Part shown: positions 1-8,313 of the stretch, piece after piece
Position numbering within the stretch: position 1 is the first letter of the stretch
How the letters are laid out: each line of letters opens with the position of its first letter
NCBI GenBank assembly: GCA_030604735.1
Contig: JAUVVG010000003.1
Span: forward strand, 62,001 to 126,000
Origin: Azoarcus sp.
Lineage (GTDB): Bacteria > Pseudomonadota > Gammaproteobacteria > Burkholderiales > Rhodocyclaceae
Length of the DNA stretch: 64,000 bases
Direction of reading: 5' to 3'
The notes under the pieces: generated by a model
Databases searched by the model: none
Seen by the model: only the letters and a program-made list of their open reading frames with translations
Told to the model about the DNA's origin: nothing
Made by a program: the position numbers and the translations under genes

Positions 1-2
1 AC

Positions 3-779
3 GAAATCCTCAACTACGACAAGGGCGGCACCCCCTACTGGATATCGATGGCGATCAACCCTGTTTTCGACAAGGACGGCAAGATCGAACGATTCATCTC
101 GATCCAGGCCAACATCACGAAGACCAAGGAAATGTCGCTGGAAGCCGAACGCCGCTTCATGGCCATCAGCGTAAGCAATGGCATCGCCGAGTTCGGTACC
201 AACGGGCAGATCCTCCGGGCAAACCGATACATGGTCGAACATCTGGGCTATGCGAACGAGCAACAACTGCTCAGGCAGTCCAGCCAGCTGACAGGCATCG
301 TCGGCAAGGAAGATGTCCAGACGCTGCTATCAGGCGATCAGATCGTTGCCGAGTTCTCGATGCCCAACGCAAAGGGCGAGCCCAACCAGTTCAAGGGCAC
401 GTTCTGCCCGATCGCGGACTCCGAGGGTCGGATCAAGCTCATCGTGGTCTATTGCACCGACGAGCAAGCCAAGCACAAAGCCGCGCTGGTCACCGACAGC
501 GAGATGAAGCTTGTGCAGGAATCGAGCCGCAAGGTAGCCGCCATCATCGGCAGCATCAACGAGATTACCGAGAAGACCAACCTGCTCGCCCTGAACGCCG
601 CGATCGAGGCTGCCCGCGCTGGCGAAAGCGGGCGCGGCTTCGCGGTGGTGGCAGACGAAGTACGCAAACTCGCCCAGCAATCATCGGTTTCAGCACAGCA
701 GATCAATCAATTGATCGCCGAGAGCACCGACCGGATCGATCGTCTGAGTGCCTCGCTGAAACATCTGCGCGGCTTCTAG
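3..779 (+). CDS. PAS-PAS chemotaxis transducer, 5' end outside window
   Basis: The reading frame is open from the first bases, so the N-terminus lies upstream. Visible are the end of one PAS/PAC module (window residues 1-45), a second PAS domain (about 50-160) and a short MCP signalling hairpin (about 165-258) with the conserved tip around [22 protein letters not shown] and the adjacent [12 protein letters not shown] element. No membrane segment is present in the visible part, so this looks like a soluble receptor of the Aer/BdlA type that senses redox or ligand state through PAS and signals to CheA/CheW. The MCP part is only about 90 residues, far shorter than the usual 250-300, and begins just before the hairpin tip; such minimal hairpins are known in PAS-MCP proteins. 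Family call is firm, ligand unknown. Confidence 0.9.
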   Translation, partial: EILNYDKGGTPYWISMAINPVFDKDGKIERFISIQANITKTKEMSLEAERRFMAISVSNGIAEFGTNGQILRANRYMVEHLGYANEQQLLRQSSQLTGIVGKEDVQTLLSGDQIVAEFSMPNAKGEPNQFKGTFCPIADSEGRIKLIVVYCTDEQAKHKAALVTDSEMKLVQESSRKVAAIIGSINEITEKTNLLALNAAIEAARAGESGRGFAVVADEVRKLAQQSSVSAQQINQLIAESTDRIDRLSASLKHLRGF

Positions 780-832
780 CCCAGGCAGTCAGGCGATCCC
801 AGCGCGCCGCCTAGACCCCGGTCAAGCTGTGC

Positions 833-861
833 TGGACGCCGCGCCGCGCGATCATTAGAAT
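833..861 (+). promoter_or_regulatory. Possible sigma-70 promoter of tRNA-Gly
   Basis: A TAGAAT -10 element at 856-861 has a 4/6 -35 match (TGGACG, 833-838) 17 nt upstream. The expected start at about 868 is 16 nt before the tRNA gene, and a GC-rich stretch follows the -10. Read from consensus only. Confidence 0.45.
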
Positions 862-883
862 GGCGCCCTTGTCGCGCCTGAGT

Positions 884-957
884 GCGGGTGTAGTTCAATG
901 GTAGAACGGCAGCTTCCCAAGCTGCATACGTGGGTTCGATTCCCATCACCCGCTCCA
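884..957 (+). tRNA. tRNA-Gly (anticodon CCC)
   Basis: A 74-nt cloverleaf: acceptor stem GCGGGTG pairs with CACCCGC, D-arm contains AGTTCAATGGTAGAAC, anticodon loop TTCCCAA sits between GGCAGC and GCTGC arms, T-arm GTGGGTTCGATTCCCAT, and the CCA tail is encoded. Anticodon CCC reads GGG. It closely resembles E. coli glyU. It lies alone between a chemoreceptor gene and a convergent chemoreceptor gene. No integrase or attachment-site duplication was seen nearby. Confidence 0.97.
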
Positions 958-1025
958 CTTTCCCGATTCCTGCGAGCCTGCTTCAGGCGGGACCGCCCCG
1001 CCCGAACAGGCAGAGGCCGACCTCG

Positions 1026-2702
1026 TTACAGGCGGAACTTCCTCACCGCCTCCTGAAGCTGAATGGCGCGATCCGACAAGTCGTTTGCCGCAACCGAGGT
1101 TTCACGCACGGCCGCGCTGTTTTCCTCGCTCATGCCCGCGATCTGTTCGACATTGCGGGCAATGTCGTTACTGGCCTGCGACTGCTCGCCCAACGCGACC
1201 GAGATCTCGGACACCGCGGTCACCACCTGCCCGGAGTAGTCGTTGATCATTTGGATCGCCTCGCCGGCCTTGGCAGCCAGCGTGACGCTGGATTCGACGG
1301 TAGACACCTGTTTCTCCATACTGACGACCGCCTGGTCGGTGCCGGTGGTGATCAGCTCGACGATCTTGGCGATGTCCTGGGTCGAGCTGGAGGTGCGTTC
1401 GGCCAGCTTGCGCACTTCGTCGGCCACCACCGCGAAGCCGCGTCCCTGCTCGCCGGCGCGGGCAGCCTCGATCGCCGCATTCAGCGCCAGGAGATTGGTC
1501 TGATCGGCCACCTCCTTGATGATCCCGACCACCGACGAAATCTCGCGCGAGCGCTCACCGAGCTGACGCACGACCCCGGCAGAACCGGATACCGAGGTCG
1601 CCATTTCACGGATGCTGGTCACCACTTCCTCGATGACCTTCTTGCCCTCCCGCGAGGCTTGGCCGGATTGTTCGGCCATGCCTCTGGCACCTTCGGCCGA
1701 CTCGGACACATGGTTGATGCTGACCGTCATCTCCTCGACCGATGCAGCCATCGACGACGCGGATGACGATTGTGTTTCGCTGGCCTCGGCGATGTCATTG
1801 GACGTCGCCGACAACTGTTCACTGGCCGCGGCGATATGATCGGCGTTGGCACTGATCGACTGGACGATGGAGCGCAGATGCTGGACCATTTCACGCAATG
1901 CGAAGAGCAGGCTTGACCGGTCATTGGGCTTGATCCGAATATCGACGGTGAGGTCGCCCGCCGCGACACGACTGAGCGTCTCATTGGCATAGGCCGGCTC
2001 TCCGCCCAGTTGCCCGATCACCGACCGGAAGATCGCGATCCCGATGACACCGCCGACGATCAAACCCAAAACCATCAGAATCGCGGTAATCATGACCGCC
2101 TTGTCGGCATTGGCGGCCGCCTCGCTCGCCATGTCCTGCGAAGTCCTCTCCTGATAATCCGCCATTCCCTCCAGCAGTTCGCCCATTCGGGTCGAAGTCG
2201 GCAGCATCACCCGATAGAACATTTCATACTGCGCCATCAGCGCCAGAAACTGGGAGGGGTCCTGAGCGGCACCCATCTCACCCATCACCCGATCAATCCC
2301 CTCGTAGGCCCGACGCCATTCATTGACTGCCGCCATCAGCTGATCGTAACGACTCGCAAGCTCGGCCGACGTCCGCGGTTGCGCCGCCATCTCGGCGAGC
2401 AGGGCATCGATATCCCGCCAGGAAGCCTGGCGCTGATCGATCAGCCCGGCAACGACGCGACGGTTCTCGTCGGTGGCGGATCGGAGCGTCATGATCTCCA
2501 GCGTCTGCGCGCGAACCCGCAATCTCTCCAGGTTCAACTCGCCATAGGCGACCGTCGCCGGCAGACGCACCTCGGCCAGATCGACCAGGTCGTCACGCAT
2601 GTCGACTTCGCTCTTGATGGCGAAGGTGCCGACCACCGCCAGTATCGCAATGAGGACACCAAATCCGATGGAAAGCAGGCTTTTGAGGCTGAGACTTCGC
2701 AT
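1026..2702 (-). CDS. Transmembrane methyl-accepting chemotaxis protein (4HB-type sensor)
   Basis: A 558-residue chemoreceptor. TM1 is at about 11-29, a helical periplasmic sensor of about 170 residues follows (four-helix-bundle style), TM2 is at about 202-225, HAMP about 226-280, and a full MCP signalling domain runs to the C-terminus, with the hairpin tip motif containing [19 protein letters not shown] near residue 410. The C-terminus ends KFRL, so there is no CheR/CheB-tethering pentapeptide. The start at 2702 is chosen because AAGGAAA lies upstream and an in-frame start 16 codons earlier would put a hydrophilic extension before TM1. A sigma-28-type promoter lies about 90 nt upstream, as expected for a chemotaxis gene. 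Ligand cannot be inferred. Confidence 0.95.
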   Translation of the reverse strand: MRSLSLKSLLSIGFGVLIAILAVVGTFAIKSEVDMRDDLVDLAEVRLPATVAYGELNLERLRVRAQTLEIMTLRSATDENRRVVAGLIDQRQASWRDIDALLAEMAAQPRTSAELASRYDQLMAAVNEWRRAYEGIDRVMGEMGAAQDPSQFLALMAQYEMFYRVMLPTSTRMGELLEGMADYQERTSQDMASEAAANADKAVMITAILMVLGLIVGGVIGIAIFRSVIGQLGGEPAYANETLSRVAAGDLTVDIRIKPNDRSSLLFALREMVQHLRSIVQSISANADHIAAASEQLSATSNDIAEASETQSSSASSMAASVEEMTVSINHVSESAEGARGMAEQSGQASREGKKVIEEVVTSIREMATSVSGSAGVVRQLGERSREISSVVGIIKEVADQTNLLALNAAIEAARAGEQGRGFAVVADEVRKLAERTSSSTQDIAKIVELITTGTDQAVVSMEKQVSTVESSVTLAAKAGEAIQMINDYSGQVVTAVSEISVALGEQSQASNDIARNVEQIAGMSEENSAAVRETSVAANDLSDRAIQLQEAVRKFRL

Positions 2703-2790
2703 GTCGATCGTTTCCTTGCAGTTCGTGAAGGGTGGAATCTCATCGCACAAGCCATCCAGTGGCTTGTGTCAGCCAGATCTAATAACTTCT

Positions 2791-2817
2791 GTTACGGCCG
2801 ATCAACGAACAACTTGA
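2791..2817 (-). promoter_or_regulatory. Sigma-28 (FliA) promoter for the chemoreceptor
   Basis: On the minus strand TCAAGTTG, an 11-nt spacer, then GCCGTAAC. The flagellar sigma factor consensus is TAAAGTTT-N11-GCCGATAA (TCAAG in Pseudomonas), so the match is 6/8 and 5/8 with exact spacing. It is about 90 nt upstream of the chemoreceptor start. The rest of the 2703-3015 gap shows no gene. Confidence 0.6.
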
Positions 2818-2973
2818 GAAGATCGGCGCGTTCGTCCAAATGAACTGAAAAGCATGATTCATGCCTATTCAATTCATTTCTATACGGCCGAACACAGACA
2901 GCCGCTCTCGAAAAAAGTGCCCACGGCACCAGACCAGAAGAGAATTGCCCCGCTACGAACGCCTGCCTCTTTA

Positions 2974-3008
2974 CCGGCTGCCGGAGCGATGCACGCTCAG
3001 GCAGCCGG
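2974..3008 (-). terminator. Stem-loop after the flavin reductase gene
   Basis: Perfect 9-bp arms CCGGCTGCC / GGCAGCCGG enclose a second small stem AGCG/CGCT. The hairpin starts 7 nt past the stop codon of the flavin reductase gene. No T-tract follows, so it may be an mRNA-stabilising end or a weak terminator rather than a classical intrinsic terminator. Confidence 0.45.
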
Positions 3009-3015
3009 CCGCGCC

Positions 3016-3516
3016 TCAAAGTGGTGCAAGCTGGCGGTAGGCGCCGCCCTGGAAGATCAAGGGTTCGCGATCGGTGCGATCGAAACGGACCACTTCGGAG
3101 ATGAACACGAGATGGTCGCCGCCGGGATGGCGGGTGATGTTGCGGCATTCGAAACGGGCGCAGCAGTCGCGCAACAGCGGCACGCCGTACAAGCCCTCGT
3201 CGATCTCCAGCCCGGCGAACTTGTCGTCGCTGCGCGAGGCGAAGATCTGCGACAAGTGCATCTGGTCTGCTGCCAGCACGTTCACCGAGTAGTACTCGCA
3301 TTGCTCGAACACCTGGCGGCTCGGCAAATCGTTTGCGAGACTCCACACGATGAGCGGCGGATCGAGGGACACCGAATTGAAGGAATTGACCGTGAGCCCG
3401 ATCGGCTCACCGTTGGGCGCACGCGTGGCCACCACGGTGATGCCGGTGGCGAACATACCGAGGGTGTCGCGGAAAGCACGGGTGAATTCTGCGTGGGTGA
3501 TGGGGGCGTCGGACAT
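3016..3516 (-). CDS. Flavin reductase domain protein (HpaC/RutF-like)
   Basis: A 166-residue single-domain flavin reductase of the FMN-binding split-barrel family, with the typical N-terminal FRDTLGMFATGITVVAT segment, the SFNSVSLDPPLI core and the C-terminal GGDHLVFISEVV segment containing the conserved HxxxxG-type region. Such proteins use NAD(P)H to supply reduced FMN/FAD to a partner monooxygenase. No oxygenase gene is adjacent, so the partner is unknown. The start at 3516 has AAAGAGAA upstream. It lies 20 nt downstream of the PIN toxin gene on the same strand, so it may be cotranscribed with the toxin-antitoxin pair; a functional link is not evident. Confidence 0.88.
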   Translation of the reverse strand: MSDAPITHAEFTRAFRDTLGMFATGITVVATRAPNGEPIGLTVNSFNSVSLDPPLIVWSLANDLPSRQVFEQCEYYSVNVLAADQMHLSQIFASRSDDKFAGLEIDEGLYGVPLLRDCCARFECRNITRHPGGDHLVFISEVVRFDRTDREPLIFQGGAYRQLAPL

Positions 3517-3536
3517 TGTATTGTTCTCTTTGGGGC

Positions 3537-3941
3537 TCAGATCAGGACCAGATCGAGGCCTGGAATATCCTGAAAATCCTTGCGGTTGCGGGTCAGGAGC
3601 GCATAGCCATGCTGGACCGCCTGGCTGGCAAGCCATAGATCCTGCACACGGCTGCGATGCATGCTGCCGGCTTCGTGGAGCGCGGCAGCGAGGTGGCCGA
3701 AGACGACCCCGGTATCCGCATCGATCGGCAACAAGGGTTTGCGCTGCAGACGGCGTAGCGCGACACGACGCCGCTCCCGGATGCCGGGATCGACGGCGAG
3801 CTCGGCGCCGTAGCACAATTCAGCAACGGTAACCGGCGACAGGAAGACCGCCTCATCGCCCGTCAGCGCCGCGACATCGGCCGGACCGAGCGCGCCACAC
3901 TCGACGTCGATCCAGACGCAGGTATCGATCAGGAACGCCAT
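3537..3941 (-). CDS. vapC: PIN-domain toxin (VapC family)
   Basis: A 134-residue PIN-domain protein. The acidic residues expected to bind Mg2+ are visible: D6 in FLIDTCVWID, E41 in VTVAELCYG, D101 in RVQDLWLASQA, and acidic residues after LLTRNRKDF near the end. VapC toxins are site-specific RNases acting on tRNA or rRNA. Its start overlaps the end of the upstream antitoxin gene by 13 nt, the standard antitoxin-first arrangement. Function as a toxin is inferred from family and context. Confidence 0.88.
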   Translation of the reverse strand: MAFLIDTCVWIDVECGALGPADVAALTGDEAVFLSPVTVAELCYGAELAVDPGIRERRRVALRRLQRKPLLPIDADTGVVFGHLAAALHEAGSMHRSRVQDLWLASQAVQHGYALLTRNRKDFQDIPGLDLVLI

Positions 3942-4198
3942 GGATCGCGCAGCGTCTGATCGAGGCCCTGCCTCCCGCGGCTGTCATCCAGCCAGGCACC
4001 CGCGTCGTTCGGGTCGAGTGTGCGGTACAAGTCGGCCATCGCCTGCAACGCGGTTTGTCGGGCAGGGCGCGGCACGAGACACGCAACCCGGGTATGGTTG
4101 CGTTCGATCTCGACCGGCTCGCCGTCGGCGACCATTCTGTCGAGGACTTCACGGAGATTGCGTGCGAGTTCAGTCGCGGTGATGGTGCGCATGACCAT
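3929..4198 (-). CDS. Phd/YefM-family antitoxin
   Basis: An 89-residue protein beginning with the Phd/YefM-like segment TITATELARNLREVLDRM and the strand VEIERNHTRVACLVP, which form the DNA-binding N-terminal fold of this antitoxin family. The C-terminal tail (about 55-89) would bind the downstream PIN toxin. ATG codons at positions 1 and 3 are both possible starts and no clear ribosome site separates them. A minus-strand -10 candidate TAAAAT at 4225-4230 with a weak -35 (TTGTTC, 4248-4253) lies in the short gap to the divergent mutY gene. Autorepression is expected for the family. Confidence 0.85.
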   Translation of the reverse strand: MVMRTITATELARNLREVLDRMVADGEPVEIERNHTRVACLVPRPARQTALQAMADLYRTLDPNDAGAWLDDSRGRQGLDQTLRDPWRS

Positions 4199-4239
4199 AT
4201 TTTTGAATACTTTGATGTAATCAGATTTTACACATTGTC

Positions 4240-5484
4240 ATGAACATGAACAATCGAACGGCCACCCTGGATGCGGAACAGCCCGCGTTTGCCACCCGCC
4301 TGCTAACCTGGCACGCCCGCCACGGCCGCCATGACCTGCCCTGGCAGAACACCCGGGACCCATACCGGATCTGGCTGTCCGAGATCATGCTGCAGCAGAC
4401 CCAGGTCGACACGGTGATCCCTTATTACCACCGCTTCCTGGCGCGTTTTCCGAACCTGGCCGCGTTGGCGGCGGCCAACCAGGACGACGTGCTGGCCTTG
4501 TGGAGCGGGCTGGGCTACTACGCCCGGGCGCGCAACCTGCACCAGGCCGCGCAGACCGTGATGAGCGATCACGACGGACGCTTTCCACAGGACGCCGACA
4601 CCATCGCCACCCTGCCCGGCATCGGTCGCTCCACCGCCGCAGCGATCGCGGCCTTCGCCTTCGACCGGCGCGGTGCGATCCTCGACGGCAACGTCAAACG
4701 AGTGCTGTGCCGCGCCTTCGGCATAGCCGGCTATCCCGGCGACAAGGCGGTCGAAAATCGATTGTGGGATCTGGCGGAGTCGCTGCTACCGCCACGTGCC
4801 GAAGACACCGGCACCTACATCCAGGCCCAGATGGACCTCGGCGCCACCCTGTGCACCCGCAGCCGCCCGGCCTGCGAGCGGTGTCCACTGACCGACGTCT
4901 GCATCGCCCGCCGCGAAGACCGGGTCACGATGCTCCCCACGCCCAAACCGAGAAAGACCGTTCCACTCAGGCAGGTCCGGGTCGCGGTCATCATCGCCGG
5001 CGACCGGATCCTGCTCGAAAAGCGGCCTGCCACCGGCATCTGGGGTGGCTTGATGAGCCTGCCGGAACTCCCTGACGACCGCGCGCCCGCCGGCTCGACA
5101 GACCCGGCAACCCCATCGCCGACCTTCGTCCCATCGGACACCCTTGCCCGATCTGACGCCTCCCGGCTCATGGAAACCTCCACCCCACCCGCCGCCTATC
5201 CCCGGTCGGTCGCAGCCGACATCGAGACGACTACCGCAACACAAGCGGCGAACTGGCTGCAAACTCATCTCGGCACCGCCCCCCTCGCCACCACCCCACT
5301 CGCGAAGCTCCGCCACACTTTCACCCACTTCCAGCTCGACATCGAGCCGCTGCGGCTCGATCTGCCGGCGAACGCAATCCCGCTGAACGACCACTCAAAG
5401 TGGCGCTGGCACGCGCTGGCCTCACTCGACCAGGTGGGCCTGCCTGCACCGATACGACGGATTCTGGCGTCGCTTTGCGACTGA
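4240..5484 (+). CDS. mutY: Adenine DNA glycosylase MutY
   Basis: A 414-residue base-excision repair enzyme that removes A mispaired with 8-oxoguanine. Catalytic E48 lies in SEIMLQQTQV, the helix-hairpin-helix LPGIGRSTAAAI spans about 125-136 and catalytic D149 is in ILDGNVKRV. The [4Fe-4S] cysteines C205, C212, C215 and C221 have the exact C-x6-C-x2-C-x5-C spacing. A NUDIX-like 8-oxoG-recognition domain follows from about 245. It is longer than E. coli MutY (350 residues) because of a Pro/Ser/Thr/Ala-rich insert at about 280-330 inside the C-terminal domain. It ends 2 nt before the convergent Lon-N-domain gene. The usual downstream partner yggX is absent. Confidence 0.97.
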   Translation: MNMNNRTATLDAEQPAFATRLLTWHARHGRHDLPWQNTRDPYRIWLSEIMLQQTQVDTVIPYYHRFLARFPNLAALAAANQDDVLALWSGLGYYARARNLHQAAQTVMSDHDGRFPQDADTIATLPGIGRSTAAAIAAFAFDRRGAILDGNVKRVLCRAFGIAGYPGDKAVENRLWDLAESLLPPRAEDTGTYIQAQMDLGATLCTRSRPACERCPLTDVCIARREDRVTMLPTPKPRKTVPLRQVRVAVIIAGDRILLEKRPATGIWGGLMSLPELPDDRAPAGSTDPATPSPTFVPSDTLARSDASRLMETSTPPAAYPRSVAADIETTTATQAANWLQTHLGTAPLATTPLAKLRHTFTHFQLDIEPLRLDLPANAIPLNDHSKWRWHALASLDQVGLPAPIRRILASLCD

Positions 5485-5486
5485 AA

Positions 5487-6089
5487 TCAGCGCTCGGCCA
5501 GCCCCTGCTGCTCCAGCCATTGCCGCAGGATATCCAGCCGGGTGACGGCGTCATCGAGTTCGAGCAGGCCCTGGCGCGCCGCCATGGGGATGGGCAGCAC
5601 ACCCGCCAGGCGCATCCCGACCCAGTCGGCCTCGTCGAAACGGTGCGGTTCGGGAAAGTGGACCGGGTCTACATCGTCGATGATGGCCTGAAGCAGGGTC
5701 ACCAGCCCTTGATAACCCTCGGGCAAGGGCTGCGGCGCGGGATCGGCCAGCCACTCGACTTCGGCCATCAGCAAGCCATCGGGCGCGACTTCCGAGCGCA
5801 GGATGCGAAAGCGTCGCTCGCCGACCGTGACCAGATGCAGCAAACCGGGCTGGGCCATGTCCCAGGCGGTGATCCGGGCACTGACCCCGACCGGGTGCGG
5901 CAGGGCGGGCGTACCGACCTCGTGACCCTCGGCGATCAGGTTCACGCCGAACACCGCATCCTCGCGCAGGCAGCGCGTGGTCATGTCCATGTAGCGCGCC
6001 TCGAAGATGCGCAGCGGCAGCACGCCACCGGGAAACAGCACGGTCTGGAGCGGGAAAATCGGCAGCATCGTCGGCGCGGCGTCGCTCAT
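5487..6089 (-). CDS. Lon N-terminal substrate-binding domain protein
   Basis: A 200-residue stand-alone LON N-domain (LonB-like, no ATPase or protease domain). The family signature LPIFPLQTVLFPGGVLPLRIFEARY opens the protein, and the later VGERRFRIL segment is also typical. Such proteins are common in proteobacteria and remain functionally undefined; substrate binding or an adaptor role is a guess from the Lon homology. The start codon overlaps the ubiX stop by 4 nt (ATGA), so translation is coupled to ubiX. Confidence 0.93.
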   Translation of the reverse strand: MSDAAPTMLPIFPLQTVLFPGGVLPLRIFEARYMDMTTRCLREDAVFGVNLIAEGHEVGTPALPHPVGVSARITAWDMAQPGLLHLVTVGERRFRILRSEVAPDGLLMAEVEWLADPAPQPLPEGYQGLVTLLQAIIDDVDPVHFPEPHRFDEADWVGMRLAGVLPIPMAARQGLLELDDAVTRLDILRQWLEQQGLAER

Positions 6090-6874
6090 CGATCGCCCCC
6101 AAGAGGGTTGCGACCCGCGGTTGCAAGCACGTCGGCCACTGGCGCCCCGGTCGCGGCGTCGACGGCTGGCCGGACACGGTCGTCCAGCGCTCGGCCTTGT
6201 GCTTCGGCTTCGCTTTCGACCTCGGATTCACTTCCGGACCCGGTCTCGGCGTCGCCCCAGCGCCGCATCAGCCGGTTGGGCACAGACAGCTGGTCGAGCA
6301 CCCGCGCCACGACGAAATCGACCATGTCTTCGACCGTCTGCGGATGGGTGTAGAAACCCGGGCTGGGCGGCAGGATGACGACACCGAGCCGGGCGAGCTT
6401 GAGCATGTTCTCGAGATGGATCGCCGAGAACGGCGTCTCGCGTGGCACCAGCACCAGCGGCCGGCCCTCCTTGATCGCGACGTCGGCTGCGCGCTCGATC
6501 AGGTTCTGCGACAGCCCGGCCGCAATGGATGCGAGGGTGCCCATCGTGCACGGGCAGACCACCATCGCGTCGGCCGGGTTGGAGCCCGAGGCCAGCGGCG
6601 CGAACCACTCCTCGCGTCCGAACACCCGCAACTGCCCTGGCCTCGCTCCGAAACGCTCGCCGAGCAGCGCCTCGACTTCGGTCGGGCGCGACGGCAGGTT
6701 GAGGTCCATCTCCTGCCGCGCGACGATTTGCGCGACCTGCGAATACAGCAACCACACTGTGCATCCCGCCGCGAGCAGGCACTCGACCAGACGGAGGCCG
6801 TAGGGCATGCCGGACGCACCGGTGAAGGCGACGGCGACGGTTTCGGGGCAGACGTTACGGCGGGTCGGGATCAT
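6086..6874 (-). CDS. ubiX: Flavin prenyltransferase UbiX with C-terminal extension
   Basis: UbiX joins dimethylallyl phosphate to FMN to make the prenyl-FMN cofactor of UbiD-type decarboxylases, needed for ubiquinone synthesis. The N-terminal FTGASGMPYGLRLVE phosphate loop, the PCTMGTLASIAAGLSQNLIERAADV core and the PLVLVPRETPFSAIHLENM segment are all present. The enzymatic part ends near residue 205. About 55 residues follow that are rich in Glu, Ser and Ala and resemble no domain I know; UbiX is usually about 190-210 residues. A GGAG ribosome site precedes the start. No ubiD gene is in the window. It lies 15 nt after the ABC binding-protein gene and may be read through from it. Confidence 0.94.
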   Translation of the reverse strand: MIPTRRNVCPETVAVAFTGASGMPYGLRLVECLLAAGCTVWLLYSQVAQIVARQEMDLNLPSRPTEVEALLGERFGARPGQLRVFGREEWFAPLASGSNPADAMVVCPCTMGTLASIAAGLSQNLIERAADVAIKEGRPLVLVPRETPFSAIHLENMLKLARLGVVILPPSPGFYTHPQTVEDMVDFVVARVLDQLSVPNRLMRRWGDAETGSGSESEVESEAEAQGRALDDRVRPAVDAATGAPVADVLATAGRNPLGGDR

Positions 6875-6889
6875 CGGGCTCCGAAGGGG

Positions 6890-8074
6890 TCAGTCCACGT
6901 AGTCGGTCAGGACCTCCCAGCGACCGTCGCGAATCTGCGCGATGCGCCCGTAACGGTTGCCGAGGTGGTCGTCGGGACTGAAACGATACGCCGGACCGCC
7001 GAAAATGTCGCCCTCGGTGTGCAGGGAAGCCATCGCAGAGACAAAGCCTTCTATCGTCAGTTCCGGCCCGGCGGCGTCGGCGGCCTGGATGAAGAGATCG
7101 GCGATGGTGTAGCCCATCGCGCTCCAGACATTCGGCGCGACACCGAAACGGGCGCGATAGCGGTCTATCCAGTCGGCCAGGGCCGGGTCGGCGCCTTCCG
7201 CATACGGATGCGGCAGCACGGTGACGCCGTACAAGCCCTCGACCGCATCGCCGCCGAGCTCATGGGTCTGCGCCGAGTAGCCAGAGGCGGTGACCAGCAT
7301 GTCCACCTCCCAGCCGATCTTGCGCGCCTCGGCCATCACCGCCACGGTCTCGCGCACCACGGTGGCGAGCACAACGAAGTCACAGCCGGCGGCGCGCAAT
7401 CGCGCGACCTGGCTGGAGAAGTCGGTCGCACCGCGCTTGTAGCTGGTCCGCTCGACCAGCGCCATATCGATCTTCGCCAGCCCGGCCTCAACCCCCTTCA
7501 TCACCTCCAGGCCGTAGTCGTCGTCCTGATAAAGCAGGCAGGTCTGGCGATAGCCGTTCGCACCCACCATGTGCCGCACCGCCGCATCCATGTAATCCTG
7601 GTAGGGCGCGAACATCTGGAACTTCAGCGGATGCAGCGGCGTGTAGGTCAGCTCGTGCGGCGAGAACGGAAACAGATGGGGCCGACCGGAATCGACGATC
7701 ATCTGCATCGTCGCCATCACCACCGGCGTGCCCATGTTGGCCAGGAACGCGAACACCTGGTCGCGCTGCACCAGCTTGCGCGCCGCCAGCACCGCCCGCT
7801 TGGGATCATAGGCCGCATCCTCGACCGCCAGCCGCAGCATGCGGCCATGCACGCCACCGGCCTGGTTCGCCTCCTCGAAGCGCATCAGCATCGCGTCCCG
7901 CACCGGGGTGCCGAGCATCGCAATCGGGCCCGACAAATCCTGGATCGTGCCGACCAGGATCTCCCGGTCGCTGACTCCGGGCGTCGCCGAAGCGGATACC
8001 GACAGCGTCATCGCGGTCGCCATGCCGACCGCCGCCACCATGGAACGAATGGATATCAAACCGAAGCTGCGCAT
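6890..8074 (-). CDS. Branched-chain amino-acid-type ABC substrate-binding protein
   Basis: A 394-residue periplasmic binding protein of the Leu/Ile/Val (HAAT, Peripla_BP_6) family. A signal peptide spans about 1-31 and ends ASATP. The mature protein begins REILVGTIQDLSGPIAML, the usual first strand of the fold. Conserved features include GGVHGRMLRLAVEDAAYDP and the interdomain LLYQDDDYGLEVMKGVE. Ligands of this family range from leucine to aromatic acids, urea and short amides, so the substrate is not predicted. It is the last gene of the permease pair on the same strand and is separated from the permease gene by a 239-nt gap containing a strong inverted repeat. Confidence 0.92.
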   Translation of the reverse strand: MRSFGLISIRSMVAAVGMATAMTLSVSASATPGVSDREILVGTIQDLSGPIAMLGTPVRDAMLMRFEEANQAGGVHGRMLRLAVEDAAYDPKRAVLAARKLVQRDQVFAFLANMGTPVVMATMQMIVDSGRPHLFPFSPHELTYTPLHPLKFQMFAPYQDYMDAAVRHMVGANGYRQTCLLYQDDDYGLEVMKGVEAGLAKIDMALVERTSYKRGATDFSSQVARLRAAGCDFVVLATVVRETVAVMAEARKIGWEVDMLVTASGYSAQTHELGGDAVEGLYGVTVLPHPYAEGADPALADWIDRYRARFGVAPNVWSAMGYTIADLFIQAADAAGPELTIEGFVSAMASLHTEGDIFGGPAYRFSPDDHLGNRYGRIAQIRDGRWEVLTDYVD

Positions 8075-8092
8075 CTGGATACCTTGCTGATT

Positions 8093-8118
8093 GAGACGAA
8101 TCCGGGATTATTCGTCTC
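8093..8118 (-). promoter_or_regulatory. Inverted repeat upstream of the ABC binding-protein gene
   Basis: Perfect 9-bp arms GAGACGAAT (8093-8101) and ATTCGTCTC (8110-8118) with an 8-nt centre, ending 19 nt upstream of the binding-protein start codon. It could be an operator or an intercistronic hairpin that protects the binding-protein mRNA and lets it be made in excess of the permeases, as in malE-malF-like systems. Sequence alone does not separate these. The remainder of the gap to 8313 shows no gene. Confidence 0.55.
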
Positions 8119-8313
8119 CCGGTCGGACCCTGCTATCGGGGCTGCCCTGATATTCATGCCCCGCAGTCGATAGACGTGTACGCCTCGACGGGGTGTCGAT
8201 GCCTGCGGCAATGCCGGCGAAACTGCGGAGACGGGGCTATTTCACGGCGCGGAATCGGGGCGCGGGATCGGGGCGCAGCCACACAGCGCGCGATCCCGCG
8301 CGATTCGACCCGA

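Noticed and set aside
958-1025. Terminator after tRNA-Gly
   Set aside because: Short GC-rich inverted pieces but no convincing stem or T-tract.
4207-4220. FNR box near mutY (TTGATGTAATCAG)
   Set aside because: Central spacing is 3 rather than 4 and the second arm has a mismatch.
6197-8173. 658-codon plus-strand open frame
   Set aside because: Shadow of the ubiX and binding-protein genes on the minus strand, both conserved.
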